Shown one piece after another: positions 14,626 through 22,892 of a DNA stretch of 39,897 bases. The stretch lies in the NCBI RefSeq assembly GCF_002412335.2, contig NZ_NXIB02000012.1:1-39897 (forward strand). The letters run 5' to 3'. The notes beneath the pieces were generated by a model. It was not told the DNA's origin, searched no databases, and was given only the letters and a program-made list of their open reading frames with translations. The stretch is from Tychonema bourrellyi FEM_GT703. Its GTDB lineage: Bacteria; Cyanobacteriota; Cyanobacteriia; Cyanobacteriales; Microcoleaceae. Both the position numbers and the translations under genes were made by a program. The stretch's first letter is position 1. Each line of letters begins with the position of its first letter.

Positions 14626-16422
14626 TTAATGCAAATTGTCGTCCCAGACGCCGATGTATATTCGATCGCGCTCATTACGTTCGATCGCACCTTTAAGCGC
14701 ACCCTTCCTAAAAGTAAACCGACTTTTCCGGCGCTGATGCACGTCTCGGAAGCCTTCCATGACTTTCTCATCGGCCCCCCCCAACATCCCATTTAACGCG
14801 GTTCGCACTACCAAATCGTCCACAGATTGAGCAAAAGAACCCTCTGTTTGGACTAGCTGGCCCGAATCGCGATCGTAAATGTAGCCGAGAGTAATCCGAT
14901 TGGGGACCAAATCGTAAAGTGCTGTACGAGTATTGGGCCAATAGCCTTTACGTTGAGTGTCTGTTGGTTTTCCCAGTTGCTCTAAAATCTGACTTTCCGG
15001 CGTGCCCACGGCAAAACCAGGTACTCTGGGGATTTTTTGATTACTGGTTGCGGGTTGTTCTTCGCGGGGGGATGGTGTGGGGGTCGATCGATCTGTCGCT
15101 TGGTTTTCAACAGGTTTTTCCGTTGGTTTGGGTGACTCCGCCACAGGAGAAGGTTTGGGTGACTCCGCCACAGGAGAAGGTTTTGGCGCTGGAGTTTCTA
15201 TCGCTGGCGTTGGAGTTTCTATCGCTGGCGGCGGAGTTTCTACCGCTGGCGCTGGAGTTTCTTTGGGTGTGGGAATTGCCGCAGGGGTTGGAGTTTTTCG
15301 CCGAGGTTTCGGAGTTGCTTCGGGTGTGGGAATTGGCGAAGGGCGATCGGGCGTACTTGTTTCTGCGGGGGGAGAAGTGCGATTTTCCTGGGCTATGGGT
15401 GCGGGTCGATCGGACTGGCGATCGAGCAAAATCCTCGCTATACCCACAAATCCTGCGAAAATCAGGGCGATCGCCACCAACCCCAAAATCAACCAAATTT
15501 TGCTTTCCCCAGCCCCAGAAGGCACGACAGCAGGCGCTGTTCTCGCTCCCGCAGGCATCATAGGCCCGTGTCCCGGCATCACTGCCAGCGTCGGCCCGGT
15601 ACTCGGCGACTGGGAATTCGGCAGCAGCGACAGCCACTCATCCACAGTACCAGGGCGATTTTCAGCATCTAAAGTCATCCCTCGCATCACCGCTTGACTG
15701 ATGGCCGCACTTAGCTGGGGCTGTAAATCGCGGGGTGTAGCCATCGGCTGACTGGGGCGAAAAACTGCCGGCATCGGCACCTGTGCTGTCAGCAAAGTAT
15801 AAAGCGTCGCGGCTAGAGCGTAAACATCTGTTGCGGGGGTGTATTTTCCTTGGGCGAAATACTGTTCTGGCGGTGCGTAGCCGTCGGACACCATATTAGT
15901 ATGATTTTGGGTGACACCGGGAGTGAACTCGCGGGCTATGCCAAAATCAATTAACACAACTTCCTGAGTATTTTGGCGCAGAATAATGTTTTGTGGTTTG
16001 ATATCTCGGTGCAGCAAACCCTTTTGATGAACTGCCTTCAAAGCCGCGCCAATTTGAGTTATGTATATAATGGCGACTGCTTCTGGAAGCGGTCGATTTG
16101 GCTGCACGACATCGCCCAAATTCTGCCCTGGAATGTAGTCCATTACCATGTAAGGCTGTCCGTCTTCCACAAAGAAATCGCTGACTCGGACTATATTGGG
16201 ATGAACGCAGGAAGCTAAACGTCTGGCTTCGTCTTGAAATTTGCGATCGAACTCCGCAAAATTGGGTTGTCGCCGCAGAGATTCGTTGAGAGTTTTGATG
16301 ACTACAAATTGTCCTAAATAGCGGTGAGTTGCTCTGAAGGTAATCCCAAAGCCGCCGCGTCCTAATTCTTGTTCTAGGGTGTATTTTCCACCTTGTAAAG
16401 TTTTGCCGATTAGCGCATCCAT
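14626..16422 (-). CDS. Transmembrane Ser/Thr protein kinase with proline-rich linker
   Basis: A 598-residue kinase. The Hanks-type domain occupies about 13-275: GRGGFG, VVIKTL lysine, [19 protein letters not shown] and APPEQY. One membrane helix follows ([24 protein letters not shown], near 310-335). Then comes a 100-residue Pro/Ala/Thr region with repeated PAIETP and SPVAESPKP units, and a C-terminal domain of about 140 residues (from [18 protein letters not shown]) that I do not recognise by name but that recurs in cyanobacterial kinases. ATG at 16422 is preferred over the GTG at 16440 because [14 protein letters not shown] is a typical kinase start. The topology suggests a sensor domain outside the membrane. 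Confidence 0.92.
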   Translation of the reverse strand: MDALIGKTLQGGKYTLEQELGRGGFGITFRATHRYLGQFVVIKTLNESLRRQPNFAEFDRKFQDEARRLASCVHPNIVRVSDFFVEDGQPYMVMDYIPGQNLGDVVQPNRPLPEAVAIIYITQIGAALKAVHQKGLLHRDIKPQNIILRQNTQEVVLIDFGIAREFTPGVTQNHTNMVSDGYAPPEQYFAQGKYTPATDVYALAATLYTLLTAQVPMPAVFRPSQPMATPRDLQPQLSAAISQAVMRGMTLDAENRPGTVDEWLSLLPNSQSPSTGPTLAVMPGHGPMMPAGARTAPAVVPSGAGESKIWLILGLVAIALIFAGFVGIARILLDRQSDRPAPIAQENRTSPPAETSTPDRPSPIPTPEATPKPRRKTPTPAAIPTPKETPAPAVETPPPAIETPTPAIETPAPKPSPVAESPKPSPVAESPKPTEKPVENQATDRSTPTPSPREEQPATSNQKIPRVPGFAVGTPESQILEQLGKPTDTQRKGYWPNTRTALYDLVPNRITLGYIYDRDSGQLVQTEGSFAQSVDDLVVRTALNGMLGGADEKVMEGFRDVHQRRKSRFTFRKGALKGAIERNERDRIYIGVWDDNLH

Positions 16423-16491
16423 AGGTTCGGGCGATCGCACTTCAAATAATATGGCTGATTATGGCACGTATAGTTGGTCAACTTAGAAACA

Positions 16492-16755
16492 CTACTCATA
16501 ATGCGTCCACATCCGCAATATTTTTACCGTATTCTCGGACTCAATCACCTCGTACACCAGACGATGCTGAATATTGATTCGCCGTGAATATGCACCTTCC
16601 AAATCTCCCACCAATTTCTCGTAAGGTGGTGGATGCTGAAACGGATTGATTTGAATAATGTCGAGTAACTCTTGCGCTTTGTCTCGTAAATTGCTAGAAC
16701 CCAGCTTTTTGGCATCTTTCTGTGCCTGTTTGGTGTAGACTAGATTCTAACTCAC
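16492..16755 (-). pseudogene. YoeB/Txe-type toxin with a nonsense codon at position 3
   Basis: Reading the minus strand from the GTG at 16755 gives V-S-stop-N-L-V-Y-T-K-Q, then an otherwise complete YoeB/Txe sequence through DAKKLGSSNLRDKAQELL, PPPYEKLVGDLEGAYSRRIN, QHRLVYEV and the terminal WTHYE. The stop is TAG at 16747-16749; homologues from memory carry Trp (TGG) there, so this is one base change. The GTG overlaps the antitoxin stop by the usual GTGA. No other likely start exists before the second half of the frame, so the toxin is probably silent. Catalytic-type residues near the C-terminus (R, H, Y) are intact. Confidence 0.85.
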
Positions 16756-16991
16756 CACTGCAACTGGCGATCGCACTCCTCAATTGGCGTTGCCAATCCT
16801 TCTCGAATCGATTCCCGCATCCCCGGCACTGAGAGAAGATACAATGTTTCACGGGCAACAGATGCCCAGTCAGATTCAGATAATAACACTGCATTGCTAG
16901 TCTGTCCTGCAATCACGATCGGTTGATGTGACTCACTTACCGAATCGATCAACTGCTGTAACTGCTGTTGAGCTTCATTGATAGGGATCAT
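16752..16991 (-). CDS. YefM/Phd-type antitoxin
   Basis: A 79-residue antitoxin: MIPINEAQQQLQQLIDSV, then PIVIAGQTSNAVLLSESDWASVARETLYLLSVPGMRESI, the core and the helix-turn of YefM proteins, and the acidic tail EECDRQLQW. It is intact, while its partner toxin carries a nonsense codon just after the overlapping start. The YLLSVPGMRESI segment is nearly invariant in the cyanobacterial YefM group I know, which supports the toxin assignment as YoeB rather than ParE. Confidence 0.9.
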   Translation of the reverse strand: MIPINEAQQQLQQLIDSVSESHQPIVIAGQTSNAVLLSESDWASVARETLYLLSVPGMRESIREGLATPIEECDRQLQW

Positions 16992-17026
16992 AATTTTCCA
17001 CTCGCCTAATCACAAAAATTGCTACG

Positions 17027-17479
17027 TTAAGTTTGACACGGATCGCTGGGTGAAGGATGCAGCCCAGTTTGTATCCAAAATCGCCTGGTTGCTCGAATAG
17101 AGTCTTCCTCTGGATAACGCATATCGTTCATATCCAGACGAGTGCAAGTGGCTCGTCCTGTTGGCGTAACACCATCAATCACTACCCCACCGTCTACCCA
17201 TACAAAATGCTCAGCCCATTTTTGACTACGAGGATTGAAAAGAGGAACGATTTCTTGGGTTTCCGAATCAATCCCTGCCACAAAATTGTAGCGTCGCTCA
17301 TTGCAACGACGACAGGCTAAAGCAAGGTTGCTAATCTCATCGGAACCTTCTAGAGAGCGTGGAATAATATGATCAATGGTAAAGCGATTTGCACTCAGAC
17401 GTTCTGGGGAATGACAGTATTCACATAAATATTTCGCTCTTTCTCGAACCGCTTGTCTCGTCAGATCACTGATTGACAT
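17027..17479 (-). CDS. HNH endonuclease-like protein
   Basis: A 150-residue protein with a complete HNH/zinc core: CEYC near residue 19, IDHIIPRSLEGSDEISNLALAC with the catalytic DH, and CRRCNERR. The second half (LFNPRSQKWAEHFVW...GVTPTGRATCTRLDMND) is the extension typical of a small cyanobacterial HNH group. It overlaps the upstream 80-residue gene by 14 bp, so the two are translationally coupled. The cellular target is unknown; it could be a nicking enzyme of a mobile or defence unit. Confidence 0.92.
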   Translation of the reverse strand: MSISDLTRQAVRERAKYLCEYCHSPERLSANRFTIDHIIPRSLEGSDEISNLALACRRCNERRYNFVAGIDSETQEIVPLFNPRSQKWAEHFVWVDGGVVIDGVTPTGRATCTRLDMNDMRYPEEDSIRATRRFWIQTGLHPSPSDPCQT

Positions 17480-17708
17480 CTTGAGCCACCATCATTGCAT
17501 TGATGTGCGTAAAGATGCGATCTAATTCCCCAATGGCTTCGAGTTCTGCTATCTCTTCTGCTATTAGTTGATCTGCCTTCTTTTTCTCTAATAAGATTTC
17601 CATCCGCTGTTGGAGCGATTCACTAAATTTGAACAGCTTCCAGCGATCGACTTTTTCAATGCAAATCTCATGGATTAACGAGGAGGGTTTGTTGACAATT
17701 GAAACCAT
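17466..17708 (-). CDS. Small helical partner of the HNH nuclease
   Basis: An 80-residue protein: MVSIVNKPSSLIHEICIEKVDRW, then a charged helical segment FSESLQQRMEILLEKKKADQLIAEEIAELEAIGELDRIFTHINAMM. I have no family name. From memory this type of small gene often precedes an HNH nuclease in cyanobacteria, and here it overlaps it by 14 bp. The arrangement resembles an antitoxin/toxin or regulator/nuclease pair, but nothing in the sequence proves a neutralising role. ATG at 17708 is the natural start; the HNH start lies inside its 3' end. Confidence 0.75.
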   Translation of the reverse strand: MVSIVNKPSSLIHEICIEKVDRWKLFKFSESLQQRMEILLEKKKADQLIAEEIAELEAIGELDRIFTHINAMMVAQDVNQ

Positions 17709-17856
17709 TGTAGGCTCCGAGCTTCTGGTTTTCGGTAGTGAGTAGATTATAGCTTTTACAGTCCTGGACGCACCATTGACCGATTCAGGGACTTTTCTGG
17801 GATTGCTCTACAAAACATTATATAGATCGGCTCTGCGTCCACGACTCTATAATACA

Positions 17857-19832
17857 CTATCGAAACGCTGTTCTCGGTACTCTTGCGAGTTGGTAAGGGC
17901 CACGACTATCCAGCAGTTGATATTCATTGGGCTGCAATCCAAATTGCACAAATTTATCTGGATATCCTAACACCAAAATAGACGGAGAAGTTTGATTTTT
18001 TGATTCTTCAATGTAGTCGATCGCACCTTTGGGCAGTCGGTAGTAAGTCACTGGTAAATGGGAATAGAAAACTACACTAGGTTTCGCAAAACCAATCATC
18101 ATAAACTCTTCCCCTGGCAGTTTTTGTTGAACAGCAATTTGTGCTAACTGTCGCAGAGGTAATTGGCGATTGATATCAACTAAATTGTAAGCCGGAGTTA
18201 AACCAAAGATGACAAAAGCGACTAATCCGATGAAGTTGACCGCCAAAATCCAGCGTTGCTGACGTTTCCAGAGTAACAGCGCGATCGCCCCCGCCGCAAT
18301 TATCCAAATCGCACCGCCCAAAATCAGCAATCCCGACTGTTGAATTGCTTGGGGAAAATTTGGCATCGCGGGATCATCTCCCAGCCAGTGGTAACAATAG
18401 AAAATTGCTCCCGCTAAAATCAATAAAAATACGATGTTAACAATGAATGTAACTAACAGCGACTGCGGTAGAGAATTCGGTTGTTTTGCCGATCGCCCTG
18501 GCCTTACTTCCTCTTCTTTCCCTGCAACAATATCGCCCCACAGCAGCGTTACCAAAATCGCCGCCGCTGGCAACAAAGGCAATACATAACTCGGCAATTT
18601 TGTCACGGAAATTGTGAAAAACCCAAAGATACAGCTAAACCAAAATAAGGCAAATAGACTTAATTGAGCCGATCGCGGTTGACGACGCCAGTAACTACGC
18701 TGCCAAAAACGGGTGCGGGCGATCGCAACTGGCAAATAAATCGACCAAGGCGCAAAACCAAGTAGCACTACAAAAAAGTAAAAATACCAAGGTGCCGAGT
18801 GCCGATTCACCACTTGAGTAAAACGCTGGAAATTGTGATATCCAAAAAAACTGTCAATATAAGTTTGACCGTTAGCTAAAATAACCAGAATAAACCAAGG
18901 TAGCGCGATCGCCAGAATAATCAAGATTCCAGACACCGGACGCATTTCTCGCCAAAGTTGTCGGAAATTGCCCAAATAAAGCCCAAAGCAGCCAATAATC
19001 AGGGCTGGGATGACAATTCCCACAGGCCCCTTAGCCAGAATTGCTAAAGCAATTAATACATAAAAAGTCAGATACCACTTATTGGGAAATCGGGAAGTAG
19101 AAACAGTAGAAAATTCTGCTTTTTCTCTCTCTTCTTCTAAGACATAACCGAGGAAAAATGCTAAGAGTGCTGAACACATACAACTGACTAATAGCATATC
19201 AGAAACGCCAGTCCTTCCCCAGGCAATAGTCTGAGGATTTAACGCGATTAGAGCCGCACCAATCCAAGGAGTAGAAAGAAAGAGTGGGAGAGTGCGGGAG
19301 TGGGGGAGGGGGAGAGTGGGGGAGGAAACACAGATAAATGTAACTGTGTTTCGGTGTCGTGCTCTTCTTCTTTCTTCCTGACATCCGTTAAATCCGTTAC
19401 AGAATCCGTTGCCGAACTTCCTTCCGATTTCGATAGAGTATAGAATCCGAGGCAAGTGAGGGCGATCGCAGATAAAGCCGACGGAAGGCGCACAGCCCAC
19501 TCGTTAACCCCGATCGCGCGATAAGCCAGCGCCATCAGCCAGTAAATCAACGGCGGCTTGTCAAACCTGGTATCACCATTGAAATAGGGCGTGATGAAAT
19601 CCCCTGTCACCGTCATTTGGCGAGCGGCTTCAGCAAACAGGGGTTCAGTTTCGTCAACTAAACCGATATTGCCTAGATTCCACACGAAAGCTACGCAAGC
19701 GATCGCGCACAGCCATAGTAGCGATAACAGCAAAGGTGCGATCCTCTTCGAGGGCTTTCCTTCGGATCGCTTCGCTAACGCTAACAGGCGCTTCCTTGTA
19801 TACTCTGACAAATTTTTAATTACTTCCTTCAC
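17857..19832 (-). pseudogene. Frameshifted GT39-type (ArnT/PMT-like) membrane glycosyltransferase
   Basis: The N-terminal part lies in one frame (GTG at 19832, AGGA 8 bases upstream): WNLGNIGLVDETEPLFAEAARQM, DTRFDKPPLIYWLMALAYRAIG, NEWAVRLPSALSAIALTCLG, the acidic-loop signature of GT39 enzymes that use lipid-linked sugars. The rest resumes in another frame at WIGAALIALNPQTIAWGRTGVSDMLL and continues through ten or so membrane helices to 17857. Between them, about 19268-19430, is a foreign stretch of about 160 bp that shifts the frame. The protein as a whole is thus split. A sequencing error in the G/A-rich run is the alternative explanation. Confidence 0.85.
19268..19430. repeat. Repeat block interrupting the glycosyltransferase
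   Basis: It contains a GGGAGAGTGGGGGAG-type low-complexity tract (19281-19325), a small GAAACACAG...CTGTGTTTC hairpin (about 19325-19353), and at 19384-19421 the inverse of the dispersed repeat found at 10843-10889. Homologous proteins would be expected to have no sequence here. Confidence 0.75.
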
Positions 19833-19901
19833 CCGAAAATTCCTGTGATTTGAGATTTTCAATTTTAGCCCGCTCTAAGGTCTATCGAAATATATCTCAA
19901 T

Positions 19902-21386
19902 TTATTTAATTTGTCGCGGCAATTCCAACCGAAATGTTGAACCTTTTCCTACTTGACTTTGTGCTGTAAGTGTGCCGTCCATCATTCTCGCTAAAGATGC
20001 ACTAATAGCTAGTCCTAAACCGATGCCCGGATATTGGCGAGTTGTAGCTCGATCGGCTTGGTGGAACTTGTCAAAAATATGCGGTAATTCAGTTTCGGTG
20101 ATGCCAATTCCTGTATCAGTGACGGCGATCGTTAGTCGATCGAGCGTTAGTTCTCGCACAGAAATGCAAATGTTTCCCTGATGGGTGAATTTAATCGCAT
20201 TAGAAATTAGCTTCACCAAAACTTGCCGCAAGCGCGACTTGTCATTAACTATCAACCGATCCTGCAAACACACGCTCACAGACAGCGCCAAATTTTTGTC
20301 TGTCACCTGATTTCCTAATTCCAGGGCGGTAGCTATGACCAACTGCGCTAAATCAAATTCGGCAATTTCTAATTCTGTCGGGTAAGTCTCGATTTTGGAG
20401 ATGTCGAGGATATCATTAATCAGCACTAGCAGATTTTTGCCGTTCTTAAAAATACGCCCCACAAAATCTTTTTGCTGAGCAGTCAGCATTTGTTTTTCCT
20501 GGCGCAGCAGCAATTCTGAAAAGCCGATAATTGCATTCATCGGAGTTCGCAATTCGTGAGACATGGTTCTCAAAAATTGCGCTTTTAATTTGGCTGCTTC
20601 TAGCAGTTGCAAGTGTTGCTGTTGAAGGCGCAGACGTTGGTTTTCGAGTTCTGTTTGCTGGCGAAGTAAAAGCTGATTTTGCAACTCTAAAAGCTGTTCC
20701 TGCTTTTTGGCAATTTCGATCGCCCGCGCGTTATGAATTGCGATCGCAGCTTGTCTTCCCATCACCGCCAGCAGTTGCACCGTCGCATCGTCAATGGCTT
20801 GGCTATCTTGCCAATTGCCGAGAGCCAAGACGCCCAAACGCCCTGTGAGCGAGGACTCGATCGCCACTGCACAGGCCGTCGGCATCGCAGCGCCAGATTC
20901 CTGCGACGACAACTGAGATTTCCCCGTAGCAAATACTTGCGATAATAGCGCGTTCTGCACGTACAGGGTTCTACCCAGGGCAAAATTTTCCACCCCAGTG
21001 ACTGCACTTAATTTGAGGCTGCTGCGATCGCACTCCGCCAGAGCCACCAAGCAAAATTGAGCAGATGCGATCGTCTCTACTACCGTATCCGCGATCGCTT
21101 GCACTAATTCGCACCAGCTTCCGGCGCGCTGGTTCAAAACATTTGTAAACCGCTCAATAGCCTGCAAATGCAGTTGTTGCGCCTCTCTAACCGCATTGGT
21201 TGGGCCCAATTTTTCTGCTGTCTCGCTAGCATTAAATCTGTGAGGAATTTCATCTAAGTGGCGATCGGACTGATTTTCGCGATCGCCAATAAGTGGTTGC
21301 GATGGACTTATTTCCGCTGTCTTCTGTAATATTTCCCCGTCGGAAAGGTCCGATCGAGAAGAATAGTTGCCGTAATAGTGAGTCAT
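19902..21386 (-). CDS. GAF-domain sensor histidine kinase
   Basis: A 494-residue cytoplasmic kinase without membrane helices. A GAF-like domain spans about 75-220 (FCLVALAECDRSSLKLSAV, LGVLALGNWQDSQAIDD, GRQAAIAIHNARAI). A glutamine-rich coiled coil at 222-270 follows. The HisKA helix carries the phospho-His at 277 in MSHELRTPMNAIIGFSELL. The ATPase domain shows LISNAIKFT (N box), VTDTGIGI (G1), HIFDKFHQAD (F box) and GIGLGLAI (G2). It lies divergent from a NarL-type regulator across a 471-bp gap, and a functional pairing is possible but not shown. The ligand is unknown; no chromophore-binding Cys of the phytochrome kind was seen. Confidence 0.95.
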   Translation of the reverse strand: MTHYYGNYSSRSDLSDGEILQKTAEISPSQPLIGDRENQSDRHLDEIPHRFNASETAEKLGPTNAVREAQQLHLQAIERFTNVLNQRAGSWCELVQAIADTVVETIASAQFCLVALAECDRSSLKLSAVTGVENFALGRTLYVQNALLSQVFATGKSQLSSQESGAAMPTACAVAIESSLTGRLGVLALGNWQDSQAIDDATVQLLAVMGRQAAIAIHNARAIEIAKKQEQLLELQNQLLLRQQTELENQRLRLQQQHLQLLEAAKLKAQFLRTMSHELRTPMNAIIGFSELLLRQEKQMLTAQQKDFVGRIFKNGKNLLVLINDILDISKIETYPTELEIAEFDLAQLVIATALELGNQVTDKNLALSVSVCLQDRLIVNDKSRLRQVLVKLISNAIKFTHQGNICISVRELTLDRLTIAVTDTGIGITETELPHIFDKFHQADRATTRQYPGIGLGLAISASLARMMDGTLTAQSQVGKGSTFRLELPRQIK

Positions 21387-21857
21387 AATTGCGTTTTATA
21401 AATAAACCTTCATAATTAGCGATTACACCAACTAAAAAGTCATCATACTCATCCGAAGAATTTTGACGGCATAATTAGACATCTCCCATAATTATTGTGG
21501 AACAGGCATCCTGCCTGTTCAAGACTGGCTTTTTAGGAGATGTCTATTGCATCAAAAGTTTTTATATTTCCAACTTATCCAGTTAAGGAGCTGTTTACAT
21601 CTATCAAGGGGGGGACAATGGGATAATTCAATGAAATAGTCAAGACTTTCAGAGTATAATTTTACCGATGGGGCAAATTAGAGACCACAGCAAAATAACT
21701 TGACAATTAATTTGCAATAGTGCAACTCCATGAGTATGCTTGAATAAGATGTGCCATCCGAAAAAATCCGGTAGCAACACACATTCTCTAATCGACCCTG
21801 TTTAGCTGAGTCAGTTGGCAATATTTTAAAATTTCAGCACTACATTAGCAAAAAAAA
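21387..21857. other. Intergenic region between kinase and regulator
   Basis: 471 bp without a gene. It holds the small inverted-repeat element at 21477-21545 and otherwise AT-rich DNA, presumably with both divergent promoters. No clear -10/-35 pair or operator could be singled out. Confidence 0.7.
21477..21545. repeat. Small element, AGACATCTCC ends with internal AACAGGCA palindrome
   Basis: AGACATCTCC at 21477-21486 is mirrored by GGAGATGTCT at 21536-21545. Inside is GGAACAGGCATCCTGCCTGTTC (21499-21520), the third copy of the palindrome present twice at 13904-13969. Confidence 0.85.
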
Positions 21858-22580
21858 ATGAGTAAAATTCGCGTTGCTTTGATCGAAGACCATGACCTGA
21901 CTAGAGTTGGTATCCGTACAGCTCTACAACAAAGTGACACCATAGAAGTTGTGGGGGATGCAGCTAACGCTACAGACGGATTGAAACTGCTTCAGTCTTC
22001 AAAACCGGATGTCGCAATTGTAGACATTGGTTTACCAGATTTTGACGGTATTGAACTGACTCAAAAGTTCAAAAAAACGATAGTAGCCGACTCCGATCCA
22101 GATACAAAAGTGTTGATCCTAACTTTTCAGGACAATGCACAAGAAGTGCTCGCAGCTTTTGCAGCCGGAGCTGACTCTTATTGCATGAAAGATATCAGCT
22201 TCGACCAGTTGTTAGACGTGGTAAAAGTCACTCACGAAGGCAACTCTTGGATCGACCCTGCGATCGCTCGCATCGTCCTGAAACAAGCCCGCACCAAAGA
22301 GTCTGCAAAGGAAGAGCCGAAATCTGATGGTAAAAAAGTTACAATTAAAGCTGCTGAACCAGAGTTTAGTCACATCATTGAAACATACCCTTTAACCGGA
22401 CGAGAATTAGAAGTTTTGGAGTTAATTGTGCAGGGTTACAGCAATGCTGCCATTGCCGAAAAACTCTACATTACTGTTGGCACAGTCAAAACTCATGTGC
22501 GGAATATCTTGAATAAATTGTGCGCTGACGATCGCACTCAAGCTGCTGTTCTCGCCCTCCGTTCAGGCTTAGTTGGATAA
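21858..22580 (+). CDS. NarL/FixJ-family response regulator
   Basis: A 240-residue two-domain regulator. The receiver domain has the acidic pair E10/D11, phospho-acceptor D56 in VDIGLPD, a T in LILTFQD and the K of YCMKD. After a charged linker (about 145-180) comes the LuxR-type DNA-binding domain: LTGRELEVLELIVQGYSNAAIAEKL, then VGTVKTHVRNILNKL. It resembles the cyanobacterial Rre1/Ycf29 group in overall build, but I am not sure enough to assign a symbol. It is divergent from the GAF histidine kinase. Its promoter presumably lies within 21546-21857. Confidence 0.95.
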   Translation: MSKIRVALIEDHDLTRVGIRTALQQSDTIEVVGDAANATDGLKLLQSSKPDVAIVDIGLPDFDGIELTQKFKKTIVADSDPDTKVLILTFQDNAQEVLAAFAAGADSYCMKDISFDQLLDVVKVTHEGNSWIDPAIARIVLKQARTKESAKEEPKSDGKKVTIKAAEPEFSHIIETYPLTGRELEVLELIVQGYSNAAIAEKLYITVGTVKTHVRNILNKLCADDRTQAAVLALRSGLVG

Positions 22581-22655
22581 CAGTCAACAGTTGACAGTCA
22601 ACAGTTGAGTGTTAACTGTTGAGTGTTAACTGTTGAGTGTTAACTGTTGAGTGTT
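22581..22655. repeat. Short tandem repeat after the regulator gene
   Basis: CAGTCAACAGTTGA and then GTGTTAACTGTTGA repeated, starting right after the regulator stop codon. It is the inverse-related STRR of 6720-6808. The rest of the spacer to 22892 holds no gene. Confidence 0.9.
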
Positions 22656-22892
22656 TCGACATTTTTTGAGTAAATACGCCCTAAGATAGATGCAAAATAA
22701 TTTTTCATATTAAGCTGTTGTGCATTTAAATTGTATATTTCGATCGAGGATCAAAAATCGTCAAATCCTCTCCCCCTCTCCTCCGTTTAGATCACTCCGA
22801 TGAAGATCGGATTTGATATAAGTCATCAGGAATTAAACTATATTGGTCACAATCAATAGACACCAGATAAAAAAATCAGTGAGGATTTAGTG

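Noticed and set aside
15077..15697. Plus-strand ORFs of about 200 residues rich in Gly/Val or Leu
   Set aside because: They are antisense to the proline-rich region of the kinase; low complexity on one strand creates open frames on the other.
19902..22580. Confirmed two-component pair
   Set aside because: The histidine kinase and regulator are divergent and 471 bp apart; neighbourhood alone does not prove they work together.
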